Shown: positions 51,301 through 59,530, counted from the stretch's first letter. The stretch: 64,000 bases of DNA from Himantopus leucocephalus (GCA_003993805.1 RSEF01000004.1:14733168-14797167); one strand, 5' to 3'. The notes: generated from the sequence alone by a model not told the origin. A program made the numbers and translations.

Positions 51301-54300
51301 TCTTTCTGGCCTTAAAAAAGAAAAATTAAAGAAGTGCCTAACTTGGTGAGGAGATCAGTTCTCTGCTACACACATTTTATACCAGCTTATTTAGGTAGCC
51401 AATCTTTTTTTTTTTTGGTCACTGTGACTGAATACAGATAGATGCTGTGTCCAAAGGTGAGGACTGGAGGAACGGAAATGTCTTGGTGGGCACGGAGAAG
51501 CCTTTGTGTCCTGTCAGTCATCTGAGCTGGTTTGTGAAGGAAAACACTAGGGACACATCAATTTTGTTCCTAGCTGTTGTTTAGATATTCCAAACATCTT
51601 CTAATTACTTCCACTTGCAATTCCCATTCCAGTGACATGAGGCTGGTTTAGAGAAAAAAGGCACGGCGGAGCAAGGCTGATCAGAGGAACTATCAGACTG
51701 AGCTAAGCTCGGTCAGGCTAAGCCTCAGTGTCCTTCTCATACTCACTTGGAAAGTCAAATGCTGCCTCCTGGAAACTTCCTGTGTAGTTTGAAAAAAGGC
51801 AGGTTGCTGTTGCTGCCCCCCAGACTGTTTTGCAATGTAAACTGGAAGCAGCTTCTTTATTCATCCCGTCCTTTGCTGATGATCAAGTGACCCTCGCTGC
51901 ATGTACTTTGCAAATGTCTTTGGAAGCCAAAGATGAGATTCATCTCTGAATGTATACGGCACTGGGCAGATTTTCACTCTCCTTCAAACTGCACTGGCAA
52001 GTTGGAAGACAAACTTATGAAAAACACAGATCATCTCCCGCTGACTGTACCTAACGAACCCTCCTGTGGTGGCTGGAAACCTTTTGCCCTTGTGCATAAA
52101 CCTACGAGCAACATAAATGTTATATATGCAGCCCAATATGTTACTTCAAACTGAAGGAGATTGAGCTATTGCTTCGTACAAATACTTCATCCTAAAATGA
52201 ACAATTCAGAGAATGCATGAAAGGACAGAGCTAACTCAAAATGTACCTTATTGCTCTTATTTAGATTGACAGGTTTTAGCAGACCAGTGGGGAACTGTGC
52301 GCAGATAAATATTTTTTAAAATTTTTAAAGAAAATATTGTAAGTTCTTACAACAGAAACCTTCAACAAACAATCTGGTTTGTATTCTCAGTATTCTTTTG
52401 GGTATGATGCTGTTTTTCAGAAGTTCAGGGAGTATTCAAGAAATACTTTACATTTTTTTCCTTGCCTGAAATGGCTGAATTAGTGTAAAGAGATTTCCAG
52501 TTGGTTTTGAATGGGGCAGCTTCAGGCAGGAGGCTCATATATCACAATGTTAAAAAAAGCCTTCTCTGCTTTTTATAACATTTTCCCACAGTAAAGCAAA
52601 TGTTTAGGAATAGCACCAATTAAGAGAGACATTTTTGGGTTACTACAACCCATCAACAGCCCGTGTTGTCAGCTCTCCGGTCCTCGGCTTTCCAGCCCTG
52701 AATGCCTCAGAGAAGGGCAAGAGCAAACCCTTCGTGCCTGGGACTGCCACGGCGCAGCGCTGAGCCCGCGGTCTTCCCGGCTATGTGCAGGGAGCATCCT
52801 ATCCGGAGAACCAGCAGGAGTCTGAGCTCGTGAAGCTTTTGACTTAGCTACTCGTACGTGGTATAGCTGAAATGTATACGTTAGCAAGCTAAATTGCCCA
52901 TCCTAGTATATTTTCTTTGTAGAAGAGGTTGCAAAATGAAACAACAACAACAAAAAATAATTCAATTTCCAACTTGCTTTAATTTCAAAGGGATCAGGCA
53001 GGACCTCATTTTTATTCTTGAATCTTGTCAGTTTTCTGGTAGTAAATCACTGAAATTACTGAGTTTATTCCAATACCTGAAAAGCTATTTGGGTTGCTCA
53101 TATATTAAAAACTTTTTGATGATAATGTCAAGGGGTAAAAGATACTAAATTTTTCATGCAAGATATAAGGTGTTGCTAGTGTCAAAAATTCTTTGCAGAT
53201 TGTTTTTTAAAGGGCTGGTTTTTAACCAACCCACGCCATACCTAAAACTTGTGCCAGCTGTTGGCATCTGCACAGTAATTACTGCAGCAAAAGTTTTGAG
53301 CAGAAAGACCCGAACTAGTACTCTAAGGGCTTGAGCATAAGCTGTGTAATTAGCAAAAAGAAACTGGAAATTTAATGGTACTTGTAGAACCGTCTTAGGA
53401 AATTTAAAGATGCATAAAATATTTTGAAGCTGTGTTCTATAATAAGGCAGGAAATTATTGGGATGACGTTTGCGTGGTCTCTTCCCCCTCCTAAACACCC
53501 CCAAGGACTGAAAGCACCAGAGAAGTTAGGGGTTCCCTAAAGGGGACCATCCTTTGGGCTGGATGAATTTAATGGCTGTGGTTAACTTCTGTCCTCTGGC
53601 ACCCGCGGCACACCTCGGCGGCCTTGGCCAGCTGCTGAGCAGCATGCAGGAGGTAACGACACAGCGGTTGCAGTCCGCTGCTACAGAAGGAGAGGGCACT
53701 CCGAGTCCTTTGCTAGGGTTTGGTACGAGCTGAGAGAGCGTCCTTGCACTTGGGCACCTGGGAAGTCCTGACCCCGGAGGTATCCCTGGGCTACAAAACG
53801 GCACTGCCCGCACTCAGCACCTCAGGTACTGGATGTCTTTCACAGTTGTAAAATCTTCTATCTGCATTGCAGATGAAATTGTTTGGATTTGAATCAGAGT
53901 CAGCCTCTTCAGCGCAACTCTGCCTAATTGTCACAGAATCACGGAATGGTCAGGGTTGGAGCGGACCTCTGGAGATCATCCAGTCCACCCCGCCTCCAAA
54001 GCAGGGTCACCTACAGCAGGTTGCACAGGACGGCGTCCAGGCGGGTCTTGAATGTCTCCAGAGAAGGAGACTCCACCACCACTCTGGACAGCCTGTGCCA
54101 GTGCTCTGCCATCCTCAAAGTAAAAAAGTTTTTTGACCGCAAAGATCTCAGAGAAGGTTTAACCTACAGCCTGCAGAATGGATCTGTGCCCCTAGTGCCT
54201 TGGGAAGTCAAAGTTTCATTGAATTCATTGCTGGAGATGAACTTTGAAGGAAAGGTGACTGAGGAGTTAATACCTCAATAACATCAGTGCTATCCAGAAT

Positions 54301-56219
54301 CCTCCGACTTCCTGGCCCTGTTTCGGTTTGGCTTCCAGCCTAATTAGGGCACACAGAGACTGTGCTAACATATTATCTTTTCCTAATGATGGACAAAGGT
54401 CTGACATCCATAATGCTGCTTCCAAATCCATCATCAGCCTTTGCCTATAGGGACAGTTCGGGATGAGCCTGCCTTTCTTCCTTTGCTGCAGGATGTGGGC
54501 ATTGCCTTCTCTCTGCCTTCTCTGTGCCTGGCACTGATGGGAAAGTGAATCTGGACCAAATTCCAAAGTTATTAGGACCAAAATTTTTAGGCAAGTAACC
54601 TGGTAAGAAGGGACCCAAGTCAGCCCTGAAATGTGGGCAGCATCTCTAGCCCACCTCCTCAGTAACAATTGCACTATGCTCCGCTTCATCCTGGAGCCTC
54701 AGGAACACTTGTGGCAAGACACACTTTCTCCCTTCTGCCAAAGACTTGTTATTATCTCTCTCTGATCCACCAAAGTCTGCAGTGATTGATGCCTTTGTGG
54801 AAATCACACTGATATGTCTTCTACGGGCAACTTTTCCAGACTATTCAGATTTTAAAACTAACGTAGCATGCAGCTGGCTGCTCACACACGTGTCAGCCAG
54901 ATGGAGCGTATCACGGGAATTCTCCGAGGGCTGCGCGAGCTTCCTATGCCGCCCCAGGTGCAACTCAAGGTGTAGGTACTGGTGTCCGGCGTGGTGCGGG
55001 ACTGCCTTCTCTGGGGTTAGGTGGGACACTGCTACCGCGGGTCATTAGGGCTTCTGCGGTGGAGGGAGGGGCTCCTTTCTACCTGTAAGGTTTGCTGCTT
55101 CAGTTTTTTTGGGAAAAGCTGGACAAGCCCTTTGGAGCACAATCTCAGGCTTAGCTATTTCAGCCTGGAGAAGAGAAGGCTCCGGGGACACCTTATTGTG
55201 GCCTCCCAGTACCTAATGGGGGCTTAGAAGAAAGATGGGGACAAACTTTTTGGCAGGGTCTGTTGCAATAGGACGAAGGGTAATGGCTTTAAACTAAAAG
55301 AGGGTAGATTTAACCTAGATATAAGGAAGAAATCTTTTATGCTGAGGGCAGTGAAACACTGGCTCAGGTTGCCCGGAGAAGCTGTGGATGCCCCATCCCT
55401 GGAAACATTCCAGGTCAGGTTGGAGGGGGCTCTGAGCAACCTGATCTGGTTGAGGATGTCCCTGCTCATGGCAGGGGGTTGGACTAGATGGCCTTTAAAA
55501 GTCCCTTTCAACCCAAACTGTTCTATGATTCCATGGTTCTATTTATTCCATAGGTAACTGTGGGGAAGGTACTGCAGGGGACCTGTGAAATGCACTGGGG
55601 CTGGTGCTTGCCAATCAGTTCCTTTCTGCAGCGGGAATACACTAAATCCCTGAATGAATCCAAGCAAATGACAGACAGTGATGCTTCACAGTGTTTCCAG
55701 AAGCTATCCTCTAAACTACAAAAAGATTATGATATGCTAAAGAAGCAACAGCCTTGTGCTGTGAAATACATTCACTATCAAAAAAAAAATTTAAAAATTA
55801 TCATTACTGTCAGAAGGAATTCCCCAGTAAATAACAGCCCAGCTCCCTTACACGATTTGCAGTGTCATGACTGAATGGCGCGGTAATCCGGCGAAATCCT
55901 TATGCTTAACGAGATAATGAAAAGGCATACGGCAGGCGGAAAAGCTCTTCTAAATCTCATTAACCTGCCTCTTGGCTTTTCTGATAGTGGCGAGAATCGG
56001 GTGTAACTCCAGGGATAGAAGCACATTGCACCCCACCGGACCACTCAGCTCTCCGCACACACACCCCCCGCCGACCCGAGCGGCCCCCCAGATCTCCCGT
56101 GGGAGCACCGGGAAGTGGGGGGAGAAGTAGAAACCCCCGTGGGAGCGTGTCTTACCGTGCATCAGGAGCAGCCCCTGAAGGGCATAGACGGCCAGGGCAG
56201 CGCTCACCCTGGGGACCAT
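176..56219 (-). CDS. VEGF receptor family receptor tyrosine kinase, 5' part (exons 1-4); KDR-like/VEGFR-4 candidate
   Basis: Spliced partial gene read right to left: 56219-56156, 18531-18435, 14445-14234, 303-176. The joined frame is 501 nt (167 codons) without a stop, and every junction is GT/AG. Predicted order: signal peptide (about 1-22), Ig domain 1 with Cys53 and Cys104, Trp61, the DxGxYxC-type motif at 98-104 and an extra Cys78/Cys86 pair typical of VEGFR domain 1, then a linker (about 118-130) and the start of Ig domain 2 (Cys154). Sequons are at Asn80 and Asn97. By family knowledge the product would be a type I plasma-membrane receptor binding VEGF ligands and signalling in endothelium; the kinase is outside this window. 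Exon sizes 64/97/212/128 follow the VEGFR plan. Exon 2 resembles KDR (LSI.KD) and exon 4 resembles FLT1 (PFVE, PEII, PCRVTSP), but the whole fits neither, so a KDR-like gene is favoured. The family call is strong; the paralogue is uncertain. Confidence 0.9.
1921..2154. repeat. 116-bp direct duplication around a single N
   Basis: Copy 1 (1921-2036) and copy 2 (2039-2154) differ at only two positions. They are separated by an N at 2037 and one base. The layout suggests two overlapping contig ends or haplotypes that were abutted rather than merged. A true recent tandem duplication is the alternative. Confidence 0.9.
10921..10950. repeat. 14-bp direct duplication around a single N
   Basis: The 14-mer TGCTTGGCTGCTCT occurs at 10921-10934 and again at 10937-10950, with N at 10935. 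Same pattern as the two longer N-centred duplications, so probably an unmerged overlap. Confidence 0.85.
12951..13188. repeat. About 115-bp direct duplication around a single N
   Basis: Copy 1 (12951-13063) and copy 2 (13070-13188) are near-identical. They differ by one substitution (CGAGAC versus CAAGAC) and a small cluster with a net 6-bp insertion in copy 2. N at 13064 marks the join. Probably two alleles placed in tandem by the assembler. Confidence 0.9.
14234..14445 (-). CDS. Exon 3: remainder of Ig domain 1 of the VEGFR-family gene
   Basis: The acceptor is TGTTGACAG before 14445 and the donor is GTTAAAG|GTTAGAA after 14234. The 212-nt exon enters in phase 2 and leaves in phase 1. It encodes residues 54-124: the conserved Ig tryptophan (SVSW, residue 61), a charged loop (REDQKEDPR), the extra disulfide loop Cys78...Cys86 containing the sequon NNT at 80-82, the strand SMLVIRKVI, the sequon NDT at 97-99, and GYFTC ending in Cys104. 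It closes with ARIYVFVK, equivalent to the IYVYVQ/IYIFIS strand that ends domain 1 in KDR and FLT1. All four VEGFR domain 1 cysteines are present and there is no stop or frameshift, which argues for a live gene. Confidence 0.93.
14446..18434 (-). other. Intron 2 (about 4.0 kb)
   Basis: Non-coding by position between exons 2 and 3. The notable content is a perfect 16-bp palindrome of two abutting CRE-like half sites at 16103-16118. Around 16080-16670 several unrelated frames on both strands stay open, which I read as a base-composition effect. No interspersed repeat recognised. Confidence 0.75.
18435..18531 (-). CDS. Exon 2: N-terminus of the mature receptor and first strands of Ig domain 1
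   Basis: The acceptor is a pyrimidine-rich tract ending TTGGGTCAG at 18532, and the donor is TGCAG|GTAAGG at 18434. The 97-nt exon enters in phase 1 and leaves in phase 2. It encodes residues 22-53 and two bases of Arg54. The mature N-terminus is acidic (EEEFFE), followed by [10 protein letters not shown], a hydrophobic strand, PGDTLKIKC and the split Arg. The pattern Leu-Ser-Ile-x-Lys-Asp, then Thr-Leu-x-Ile-x-Cys-Arg-Gly, is what KDR has at the same exon, where the exon also ends within the Cys-Arg-Gly codons. It is too short to be recognised alone; its phase fit between exons 1 and 3 and its motifs carry the call. Confidence 0.88.
23295..23403. mobile_element. Probable ancient sauropsid MITE-like inverted-repeat relic
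   Basis: About 110 bp opening with GGCCCTGATTCCACAAGGAC and closing with TAGATCTGGGCCCT. Internal blocks GCACATGATTGAACTCC and GGGACTATTCATGTGTG are roughly inverted. This resembles the abundant reptile palindromic element with a GGCCCTGATCCTGCAAAG-like end and an AGTCCCATTGA-like centre. Recognised from memory of the pattern; class and name are uncertain. Confidence 0.5.
24610..24756 (+). mobile_element. MIR/CORE-SINE-like relic
   Basis: Degenerate but collinear with the MIR pattern: a leading TTGATCAGGTTATTTG block, CCTAAGCCTCAATTTTCC, GAGGATGATGATTTAA, then TGTACAGTGCTTGGTG. No coding capacity. Very old amniote SINE, judged by eye. Confidence 0.5.
30691..30790 (+). mobile_element. MIR/CORE-SINE-like relic
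   Basis: Blocks TCAGCCTGTGTAATTCATCT, AGCAATGATGCCAACCCTAT and TTAGATGAGATAAAGCGCT follow the order of the MIR 3' half (CTCAGTTTCC, GATAATAATACC, AAATGAGATAA.GC). Divergent; alignment by eye. Confidence 0.45.
37378..37396. repeat. Poly-A tract
   Basis: Nineteen As after GGTTTATT in intron 1. No retrocopy is recognisable upstream of it, so I treat it as simple sequence. Confidence 0.85.
40689..40739. repeat. 15-bp tandem repeat, three copies
   Basis: GGTAAAGAGGTACCT at 40692-40706 and 40707-40721, then GGTAAGGAGGTACCT at 40725-40739. Two copies are identical and the third has one change plus a 3-bp spacer. Confidence 0.88.
41221..41268. repeat. Degenerate interstitial telomeric repeat (CCTAAC)8
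   Basis: Eight consecutive hexamers in register: CCTAAC, CCGAAT, CCCAAC, CCTGAC, CCTAAT, CCTGAC, CCTAAT, CCTAAC, then a decaying CCTGCG. Almost all deviations from CCTAAC are transitions. The register is unbroken over 48 bp, so chance is unlikely. It is an internal copy of vertebrate telomere sequence. Confidence 0.75.
41387..41424. repeat. Small tandem repeat of GTACTTAAA
   Basis: Units at 41387-41395, 41396-41404, 41408-41416 and a partial unit at 41417-41424. It lies 120 bp from the telomeric repeat. Confidence 0.85.
41880..42010 (-). mobile_element. MIR/CORE-SINE-like relic carrying GATA motifs
   Basis: Read on the plus strand it follows inverted MIR order: TTTGTGAGGTTGGTAAG, TGCTATTATATACTGCC, GGAAACTGAAGACAGATAAG, TTATTTAAGGTGGTACATGG. 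It contains AGATAAGATAAG at 41949-41960, next to an inverted TATCTTAT. Degenerate; by-eye call. Confidence 0.45.
43395..43475 (-). mobile_element. Possible MIR-like relic
   Basis: GTGCTAATCTCCCTGATTTA followed by CAAAAGAAAAGCAGAGGCAC resembles the inverted MIR core (ATTATCCCCATTTTACAGAT, then GAGGAAACTGAGGCAC). Short and divergent. Confidence 0.35.
45206..45404 (+). mobile_element. CR1 LINE 3' fragment
   Basis: About 200 bp matching the CR1 3' end: the TTGCCCAGAGAAGCTGTGG block, the CCCATCCCTGGAGGTGTTCAAGGCCAGG-type block, then GATGATCTTTAAGGTC, CTTCCAACC and a terminal ATTCTATGATGATTCTGTGG. 5'-truncated, as usual for CR1 copies; no coding capacity. Confidence 0.93.
50562..50866 (+). mobile_element. 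CR1 LINE 3' fragment, internally broken at an N
   Basis: Matches CR1 from the GGCTGGAGCACCTCTGCTGTGA-like block through AAGAGAAGGCTCCAGG, GATAGGACAAGGGGAAATGG and the ATATTAGGAA block. After N50829 it jumps to the CCCAGGGCAGGGGGT...GGAACTAGAT end. Compared with the CR1 at 55112-55545, about 135 bp are missing exactly at the N, so the gap is probably in the assembly and not in the genome. The frame open across part of it is LINE-derived and not a gene. Confidence 0.9.
53930..54137 (-). mobile_element. CR1 LINE 3' fragment
   Basis: Reverse-oriented CR1: the plus strand begins with the inverted 3' end (TCACAGAATCACGGAATGG, GGTTGGAGCGGACCTCTGGAG, ATCATCCAGTCCACC) and runs to a CTCAAAGTAAAAAAGTTTTTT-like block. 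About 200 bp, 5'-truncated. Confidence 0.92.
55112..55545 (+). mobile_element. CR1 LINE 3' fragment, the longest in the window
   Basis: About 430 bp covering the GGAGAAGAGAAGGCTCCGGGG block, the TAGGACGAAGGGTAATGGC block, ATATAAGGAAGAAATC, GGTTGCCCGGAGAAGCTGTGG, the CATCCCTGG block, GGTTGGACTAGATGGCC and the terminal TTCTATGATTCCATGG. It lies in intron 1 about 600 bp from exon 1. Useful as the internal reference for the broken copy at 50562. Confidence 0.94.
56156..56219 (-). CDS. Exon 1: start codon and signal peptide of the VEGFR-family gene
   Basis: The minus-strand ATG is at 56219-56217, with G at -3 and G at +4, a good Kozak context. It encodes 21 codons plus the first base of a glycine codon: M-V-P-R, then a hydrophobic core ([13 protein letters not shown]), then H-G, a plausible secretion signal. 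The donor is exact (CACG|GTAAGAC, GT at 56155-56154). The coding length of 64 nt and phase 1 agree with the first coding exon of VEGFR genes; FLT1 also has a 22-residue leader beginning MV and ending LLLTG. An in-frame upstream ATG at 56294 would add 25 residues, but the internal start gives the better signal peptide and context, so I chose it. Confidence 0.82.
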
Positions 56220-56506
56220 TGCCGGTGCCTTGGGCAGGGTGGCGGGGTGACAGCTATATCCCTTGTGAGGCGCAAGGAGGAGAGAGGTCCGCAAACGGGG
56301 ACAAGTTTTCTTTCCAGCAAGAAGTTTCTGAAAGCCTGCGGGCTGGAGCGGGAAGGGAGGGGAAGAACAAGGCGTGCAGAAGTTCCCACTTGTTGATTCC
56401 AGTTAAATTGTTCTTTCCATTCACTGCTTCATCCTTGGGCTGCAGATTTTGTTTTCCTTCCTTTCTTCTCGAGGTGCTTTTTGTCCCGTCGTCGTCCCCC
56501 CCCCCA

Positions 56507-56514
56507 GCCCCGCC
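56507..56514 (-). promoter_or_regulatory. Candidate Sp1 GC box
   Basis: The minus strand reads GGCGGGGC followed by a long G run (the plus strand has ten Cs at 56496-56505), about 290 bp upstream of the start codon. VEGFR promoters are known to use Sp1 sites; the assignment here is by motif only. Confidence 0.35.
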
Positions 56515-57067
56515 TTTTTCACAATAATTTTATTCCTGGTTTCCCCCTGCTTTTCTAATTCGTGGGATGCCGGGGGGAGGGAGCGTTACTCTGCCCGAGA
56601 GGAGAAGGCTCCCCAGCCCGCCTGGGTGGTGCAGAGTCACTCAAGGAGTTAAAAAGCAGAGCGAAGCACCAGAAAAGTTTGGCAAAAAGTTTCCTCCAGT
56701 CCGTGAGTCGCTGCTCCGAGCAGTCCTTTGCCTGGAGTTTGGGATAAGGTGGCTGAACTGAAAAGCCTCTTTGATGTATTTATCCAGGGAGTTGCAGGTG
56801 CTGCAGAGATCAGGAGGAAGAGCGAATCTCTCAACTTCAGGGAGTTCTGCGAGGCAGATCGAGAGGGAGCTGCCAGGTCCCCCAGGCTGGCTACCTGCCG
56901 GGGGACATGCCGCGGCAGCCGGGGCGAGCAGCCGGCTGGTAGCGGGGCTTGGGCATGGCCAGATCCCGCCTTTGGGGTTTCTCTCTCCCTTTTCCCCCAC
57001 CCCTCTGGGTTTGGTTTGCTTTCGCTGGGAAGTTTGATGCGAGCCCGAGATTCTTTATAGGGACAGG

Positions 57068-57084
57068 AAAAAAAAAAAAAAAAA
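57068..57084. repeat. Poly-A tract in the promoter region
   Basis: Seventeen As on the plus strand (poly-T on the gene's strand), between the candidate TATAAAG and CRE motifs. Simple repeat. Confidence 0.85.
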
Positions 57085-57098
57085 GAAGGAGGAAGGAG

Positions 57099-57106
57099 AG
57101 ACGTCA
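57099..57106 (-). promoter_or_regulatory. Candidate CRE/ATF site
   Basis: The minus strand reads TGACGTCT, 7 of 8 bases of the cAMP response element, inside the CpG-rich promoter region. Motif-level evidence only. Confidence 0.3.
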
Positions 57107-57127
57107 CCAGCCGAGGCAAGGGGACTT

Positions 57128-57149
57128 CACTCTCTCTCCCTCCCTCCCT
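57128..57149. repeat. CT/CCCT pyrimidine repeat in the promoter region
   Basis: CACTCTCTCTCCCTCCCTCC followed by CT: short CT then CCCT units, a purine-rich GA/GGGA tract on the gene's strand. Such tracts are common in avian promoters. Confidence 0.8.
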
Positions 57150-57632
57150 GTCATTTCACAGAGCTCCTGGATTTCCTGTTGCTGCTGCTGAGATGGGGCA
57201 AAGAAATGAGCCGAGCTGTCCCCCGCTGCCTCCCAGCATCGCCTGTCCCTGCAAAGCCGGAGCTGCGGGAGCATCAGGTGGCAACATCTCCCCCAGTCCT
57301 GCCCCGCTTCCCCCAAAGGCAGCCAGGGTGTCAGCATCCCCCCCCTCCCCGGCTCCGGGGCTCTCGGGGCTCCAAGGCACTGGGAAGGGGAGCACGGAGG
57401 GACACCACCTGAGAAGCAGGCTCCCTTGCGGGAGGGCTGTCTTTGGCCCCCTTCCCCTGGTTATTTAGCAGTTTGGGGTTGTCTTCCTGCCGCTCAGTGC
57501 ATCCTGCTGGAATGCCACCTCCCTGCTCCGCTGCCTCCCTTCTTGCGGCAACCACCGCTGTGCATCCTCTTGGGGCACAGAGAAAGTTTCTTGTTTGAAT
57601 AGGGTATTTCACGCAACCCTAATGGCGGTATT

Positions 57633-57641
57633 ATTTATATA
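57633..57641 (-). promoter_or_regulatory. Candidate TATA box, about 1.4 kb upstream of the start codon
   Basis: The minus strand reads CTATATAAATAAT here, a close match to TATAWAWR. It sits at the outer edge of the GC-rich region and would place transcription initiation near 57600. It could equally be chance AT sequence, or serve an upstream non-coding exon. Confidence 0.25.
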
Positions 57642-57877
57642 GCACAGCCGCCTCCCTCATCTCTCCTGGGTTGCTCGCCGCAGCCGCCTCTGTGTCACCT
57701 GAGCATTATCTCCAGGCACTTGGGTGTAGACAGATCCACCCACGCGCGGAGGCTTCCAGCCTGTCTGCCTCCCTTTGCTCTTGCCACACCAGGCAGGATT
57801 TCAGCAGGGCCGAGCGCTCCTGCGATGGTTGGGGACAGCGTGGTTTTGGCAGGGGACACACGGGTGCGTCCTCTTAT

Positions 57878-57922
57878 CCCCCCCCCTACCCCCCCCCCCC
57901 NNNNNNNNNCCCCCCCCCCCCC
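57878..57922. repeat. Poly-C tract with 9-N gap
   Basis: Runs of C interrupted by TA and then by nine Ns (57901-57909). The true length is unknown. On the minus strand this is a long G-run able to form a G-quadruplex, a common cause of sequencing failure in GC-rich avian promoters. Confidence 0.9.
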
Positions 57923-58214
57923 TTCGCCCTGGGAGAGCACAGTCTTGTCTTGGTTGGGGGCTGCTCCTCCAGCCGCAGGTGCCTCCTGGGCCAGCGCAGC
58001 CTCAGCTGCGAGGGTCAGACACTGTGCTTAGCTGGTGCCAGGCGCCCCGGGAGATGTCCCAGTGCACCTAAGGGGCACTTCGGCGACGGGGAGGGAGCTG
58101 TTCTGCGCTATTGCAATGCACATACCAGTTATATGGCTTTTAACGTACACAAACCGCTACGCTGTACTGATAATAAGGGAGTGGGGGAAGCTCTACAGCT
58201 GCCCACACAGATTG

Positions 58215-58295
58215 TCATTCCCAGTGATGCCACAAATGAGGCACTGGGGTTAAATGACCTATTCCAGCCTCACAGTAAAGCACTGTCAGTCCCCA
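58215..58295 (-). mobile_element. Possible SINE-like relic
   Basis: AATGAGGCACTGGGGTTAAA, TGACCTATTCCAGCCTCACA and GTAAAGCACTGTCAG are reminiscent of the inverted MIR segment with GAGGCAC, TTAAGTGACTTGCCCAAGG and TCACACAG. Weak evidence. Confidence 0.28.
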
Positions 58296-59385
58296 TGGCT
58301 GAATGACGGGGTTTGTTTGCATTTTTGTTACTCTCAGTTCGTCTTCAAAAGAAGAAGAGCAAGATAGCAGGTGCATTAGACCTTATCCTGTTTGTGTATC
58401 AAGGGTTTTAGTGAAACTGAACTGTGATCAGGGTATTATGGAATTTTTAATTTCACTTTTTAGTATACTCCTAAATTCTCAATGCACGTAACAAGTATGT
58501 ATGCTACATTAAAATGCACTGGAGCAAAGGCAGACATAGGAACAGTTCTGAGAGTTACAAATCCATATGTTATCCTGCAAGGAACTGGGCACTTCAGAAG
58601 ACCAGAATTGCTACCTGGTGTAGAAATGTGCCAAGTTCAAACAATAAGTTGAACACAGAACAGCCTCAGATATTTCCAGTTTTATGGACAAGAGGCATCG
58701 TTGCTCATGCACAGTGTTAAATCAGGAACACTTTTCTCAACATCACATGATGTCACCAGTTAATGCTAATTTTCATATCAATGTCCAGATCCTTCTTAAG
58801 ATGACAAATGCATTTTCTATGCCTAAAATTAATTTTTAGAACGTACAACTTCCTCCGGATCTGTGTTGCAGTAACCGACTTCTAAATAGTCATAGAACAG
58901 TAAAGGCCGATCTTATAGGAAGCTTAACTGAAGCATGAAAATTCTACCTTAATTATAGAAATGTAGTTTATTTTGATTTACAGGAAGGTGTTTAAGAATT
59001 CATTGGAGGTTATTGACCAGCTGCTAGCAAATCATGTTGTGTTTGTGGAATGCCCCAGATAATCTTTTATCTGTTGATAAACTTAATTGATCTTTTAACT
59101 GAGATTAAATGCCTATAGTGTGTAGTTTCACAAGGAATTTGGTGTGAGAACCTGGCCAAACAGTCCAGGGAACTATTTATAATTCTTTATTTTCTCCCTC
59201 CAAATCTACAAAACCATCTTGGTATGCCTGTAGCAACCTGTTAGAGCTTTTCCAAAGCATAGCAGCCTTCCCTAACACAACTGCATGTTCTGTTCATACA
59301 GATGGGAAAAGCCATTTGCCAACTGGACTAGAACCTCTTCGTAATAGTACAACTCGTTTTGCTGTGACAGTTATTCCATCCGAGA

Positions 59386-59475
59386 AACTCAAAGCTCTTT
59401 ACCAATATTAACAAATATCTTAGCCTCACAATACTCGTGGAAACAGAAGGAGGGCTAGAAAAGGTCATTTCACTT
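59386..59475 (-). mobile_element. MIR/CORE-SINE-like relic
   Basis: CTCAAAGCTCTTTACCAATA, TTAACAAATATCTTAGCCTC and ACAATACTCGTGGAAACAG follow the inverted MIR order (CAAAGCGCTTTAC, CATTTAATCCTCACAACA, then a GAAAC block). Lies just upstream of a CR1 end. Confidence 0.4.
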
Positions 59476-59530
59476 CCTAATGAAACGCTTTCAGCTTTGC
59501 AAAGGCACCTGACGGTTGTATCAATATGAC

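Larger units (their letters stand above)
18532..56155 (-). other. Intron 1 (about 37.6 kb)
   Basis: The long first intron between the signal-peptide exon and exon 2. It contains four CR1 fragments (45206, 50562, 53930 and 55112), a MITE-like relic (23295), CORE-SINE/MIR-like relics (24610, 30691, 41880 and 43395), a degenerate telomeric repeat (41221), small tandem repeats (40689 and 41387), poly-A (37378) and two tandem GATA-site clusters (26220 and 41949). I see no embedded gene on either strand. Confidence 0.72.
56220..57650 (-). promoter_or_regulatory. CpG-rich 5'UTR and promoter region of the VEGFR-family gene
   Basis: GC content and CpG frequency rise sharply immediately upstream of the minus-strand start codon and fall again past about 57.6 kb, as expected of a promoter-associated CpG island. 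Visible candidate sites, read on the minus strand: a GC box (GGCGGGGC, 56507-56514), a weak AT-rich TATA-like stretch near 56523-56533, a TATAAAG near 57051-57057, a 7-of-8 CRE (TGACGTCT, 57099-57106) and a strong TATATAAAT at 57633-57641. Several GGAA (ETS-type) cores lie near 56450. The transcription start cannot be fixed from sequence; an untranslated upstream exon is possible. Confidence 0.6.

Noticed and set aside
56649..57119. 156-codon minus-strand frame upstream of exon 1
   Set aside because: Lies in the GC-rich promoter/5'UTR and ends in poly-lysine/phenylalanine runs from simple repeats; no family similarity.
57671..58306. Longest open frame (211 codons, plus strand)
   Set aside because: It runs through the poly-C tract and the 9-N gap, its composition is proline/cysteine-rich from GC content, and no domain or splice context is visible.
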